NCBI RefSeq assembly: GCF_010550695.1 | Contig: NZ_JAAGOB010000003.1 | Coordinates: forward strand, 248,001 to 312,000 | Length of the DNA: 64,000 nt | From: Phytoactinopolyspora alkaliphila | Lineage (GTDB): Bacteria > Actinomycetota > Actinomycetes > Jiangellales > Jiangellaceae | Direction of reading: 5' to 3' | Shown: piece after piece, positions 62,030-64,000 of the stretch | How the letters are laid out: every line of letters begins with the position of its first letter | Position numbering within the stretch: the first letter of the stretch is position 1 | Made by a program: the position numbers and the translations under genes | The notes under the pieces: generated by a model | What the model saw: only the letters and a program-made list of their open reading frames with translations | Database searches by the model: none | Told to the model about the DNA's origin: nothing

Positions 62030-63070
62030 ATGCGTCTGAAGCACCGTAGCGCGACGATCGCGCTCGTGGCGGGTGCCATGCTGGTTCCGACAACCGCGTC
62101 CGCCATCCCGGGCGGCGAAGAGGGCGGCGGCGAGGAGACCGGGAGCGGGTACAGCGTCGAGGTACGGCTCTCCGGAGACGGCGCGCCGGGCGGTGGCGGT
62201 GACGGTTACACCATCCACGTACCGCCTGTCTGCTGGTGGGAGCCGATTGCGGTCATGCCAGGAGTCGACATCACCGACCCTGAAGAGATCCGCGAGTACT
62301 TCGAGGAAGAGATCCGTCCCTGGCTCAGAGGGCACGCAGCGGCCGGCTATTTCGCCTGGCCCTCCTATGAGGTCTTCGAGGACGCGATACGGCGTGCTGG
62401 AGCTGGCGAAGAGATCACTTTCTACCAGATCGAAGGTGCGGACAAAGAGGCCAAAATGGCGTGCTCACCTCAGATTAACCACTACGATGGCGAGGACATA
62501 CCCGTCGCATACTGGCCATTTGCCACTGGGGAGCAGCCGGATCCGGTCGTCGACCCCGAGGACCTCGCTGAGGCGGCTCGAGACGAGATGGTGATCGAGG
62601 CACCGGAGATCGACCGGAACCCGCAGGGCGCCGGGGCATTGGGCGGCGCGACGCTCGTCGGCTTCGACACGTGGTTCTGGGTGACCAACCCGGAGGAGAG
62701 CATCGGCGGCGCCGACGGTGAGCGCAGGATCCGGGCCGAGGTGGTGGGCGGCACCGTCTGGGCTGAGGTCACCGCGCAGACGGACGGATTGACCGTCGCA
62801 TCCCCCGCAGGCAGGGCGGACTGTGAGCCCGCTCTCGCCATCAAGGCGTGGTCGCCGGGATCCAGCGACGCCGAGGGTTGCACGGTGAGCTTCACGCGAG
62901 CTTCTGTTCAGTACCCCGACGGCTACCCTGTCTCGGCTTCGGTCGAGTGGGCAGCCACGTGGGAGGGCGTGACGCAAGACGGGGAGCAGGTCGGCGGTGA
63001 CCTGGCAGGCCGTTCTGAGTCGGTTGTTGTCAATGTGCCGGTGGCGGAGAGCCAAGCCACCGTCCGCTGA
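62030..63070 (+). CDS. secreted protein of unknown function
   Basis: A 346-residue exported protein. The signal peptide (SATIALVAGAMLVPTTASA) leads to a Gly-rich, acidic N-terminal region, then two sub-domains rich in Trp and Glu (VCWWEPIAVM; TLVGFDTWFWVTNPEES). No catalytic motif recognised. GAGG lies 9 nt upstream. A T-rich-tailed hairpin follows the stop, ending the unit. Confidence 0.7.
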   Translation: MRLKHRSATIALVAGAMLVPTTASAIPGGEEGGGEETGSGYSVEVRLSGDGAPGGGGDGYTIHVPPVCWWEPIAVMPGVDITDPEEIREYFEEEIRPWLRGHAAAGYFAWPSYEVFEDAIRRAGAGEEITFYQIEGADKEAKMACSPQINHYDGEDIPVAYWPFATGEQPDPVVDPEDLAEAARDEMVIEAPEIDRNPQGAGALGGATLVGFDTWFWVTNPEESIGGADGERRIRAEVVGGTVWAEVTAQTDGLTVASPAGRADCEPALAIKAWSPGSSDAEGCTVSFTRASVQYPDGYPVSASVEWAATWEGVTQDGEQVGGDLAGRSESVVVNVPVAESQATVR

Positions 63071-63080
63071 CGCACGAACG

Positions 63081-63119
63081 ATCCTCCGGCGGCCGCACCC
63101 GGCCTCCGGAGGATTTTCA
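63081..63119 (+). terminator. Rho-independent terminator
   Basis: ATCCTCCGG (63081-63089) pairs with CCGGAGGAT (63106-63114), followed by TTTCAT. The clearest intrinsic terminator in the window. Confidence 0.75.
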
Positions 63120-63250
63120 TTTCAGAACATTCCTTTGCGTTCTGGTAACAACACCCAGTTGAGCTCGCCCTAACTCGGACACAACGGATACGCTCTCGCT
63201 CACTCGGGCTCGCAACAGCTGCTCGAGTCAGGTTTGTGAAGGGAGCTGCC

Positions 63251-64000
63251 CGTGCGCCGGGTCATGAAACTTGCCGCGGGATTCGCCACCGCGGCCATGC
63301 TGCTCACAGCATGTGCGAGCGACGATGACGGTACCGACGACCCCACCACCGGCACCGACGGTGAGGGCGCGTCCGGAGAGGACGTCCAGGTCGGCATGGC
63401 CTTCGACGTCGGTGGCCGGGGAGACCGGTCCTTCAACGACTCGGCTGCGGCTGGTCTCGACCGGGCGGGCGAGGAACTGGGCGTCACATTCCAGGATCTG
63501 TCTCCCGCGTCGGACGGCTCCAACCGCGATGAGTTGCTGCGCGAGCTCGCCGACGGTGGCCACAACCCGATCCTCGGTATCGGTTACGCCTTCTTCGAGG
63601 TCATGGACACCGTCGCCGACGAGTACCCCGACGTGCAGTTCATTCGGATCGACGGGCCGCCCAGCGACCGCGAGAACGTCGCCGTCATGACGTTCGCCGA
63701 AGAGCAGGGCTCTTTCCTCATGGGAGTGGCGGCGGCGCTGAAGACCGAGACCGGTCAGGTCGGCATCGTCGGCGGTAACGAGGGCGAGGTCATCAACGCG
63801 TTCGGCGCCGGATTCAAGCAGGGCGTGGAGGCGGTCGACCCGTCGATCGAAATTGAAGACCAGCGCTTGTCTCCCGGCGAGGAGCCGGCCGGGTTCGCCG
63901 ACCCCGCCGGCGCCCGGGTGGCCGCCGAGGCGATGTACCAGCGCGGCGTCGACATCATCTACACGCCCGCCGGTGATTCCAACGTCGGCACGTTCCAGGC
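63251..64000 (+). CDS. BMP/PnrA-type nucleoside-binding lipoprotein (5' part)
   Basis: Partial gene running off the window: 250 codons visible, no stop. Signal peptide and lipobox LTAC (MKLAAGFATAAMLLTAC), an acidic linker, then the basic membrane protein fold: VQVGMAFDVGGRGDRSFNDS, then LGIGYAFFEVMDTVADEYPD, FAEEQGSFLMGVAAALKT, QVGIVGGNEGEVINAFGAGF and IIYTPAGDSNVGTF. These proteins bind nucleosides for an ABC importer, usually encoded just downstream. GTG at 63251 has AAGGGAG upstream. Confidence 0.88.

Overview
The window is about 64 kb of high-GC chromosomal DNA from an actinobacterium. Codon usage is strongly GC-biased, GTG starts are common, and many genes overlap by 4 nt (ATGA/GTGA). 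The gene neighbourhoods mfd / SurA-like lipoprotein / mazG, guaA / PspC proteins / PspC-histidine kinase / LuxR regulator / pcrA, and sdhCDAB are typical of Actinomycetota. The genus cannot be fixed from sequence alone; a Jiangella- or nocardioform-like lineage is only a guess. No rRNA, tRNA, CRISPR array, transposase or phage gene was seen.

Region 1 (about 0.2-19.4 kb) is a surface-polysaccharide locus. A long minus-strand run, many of its genes translationally coupled, encodes a GT4 glycosyltransferase, a glucose-1-phosphate cytidylyltransferase (rfbF), an SDR epimerase/reductase, three consecutive zinc-finger C-methyltransferase-type enzymes, a 2-oxoglutarate/Fe(II) oxygenase, a GT2 glycosyltransferase, a large secreted repeat protein and a Wzx/MATE-type flippase. 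It looks like synthesis, decoration and export of a branched or methylated deoxysugar glycan. Upstream of it lie a Tat-exported, proline-rich LPDTG sortase substrate and a divergent plus-strand module of PqqD-like protein, HPr-kinase-like P-loop protein and GT2 glycosyltransferase. The dTDP-rhamnose genes rfbB, rfbA, rfbC and rfbD follow.

Region 2 (19.4-28.8 kb) holds accessory metabolism and regulation: two NAD(P)-binding oxidoreductases, a DMT/EamA exporter with a divergent MarR regulator and a visible operator, a GntR-type HTH protein coupled to an APS kinase with a degenerate sulfurylase-like N-terminus, and a secreted subtilase fused to an Asp-box beta-propeller.

Region 3 (29-50.3 kb) is core genome: mfd, a SurA-like lipoprotein, mazG, a heterodimeric ABC exporter, two small proteins, guaA, a glycerophosphodiester phosphodiesterase, a LiaFSR-like envelope-stress system (PspC/LiaF-like protein, PspC-histidine kinase, LuxR regulator), a conserved unknown protein and the helicase pcrA.

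Region 4 (50.3-64 kb) holds a glyoxalase-superfamily gene bracketed by two 168-bp inverted repeats, sdhCDAB, a PimB-like glycosyltransferase, several lipoproteins and proteins of unknown function, the catalytic subunit of a methylmalonyl-CoA-type mutase, and the start of a BMP/PnrA-type nucleoside-binding lipoprotein that runs off the end.

The least ordinary features are the inverted-repeat-bracketed glyoxalase gene, a set of GATC-rich intergenic palindromes that share its core motif, a perfect 37-bp inverted repeat after mazG, the PqqD/HprK-like/GT2 module beside the sortase substrate, and the three tandem C-methyltransferase paralogues with a decaying active-site motif.
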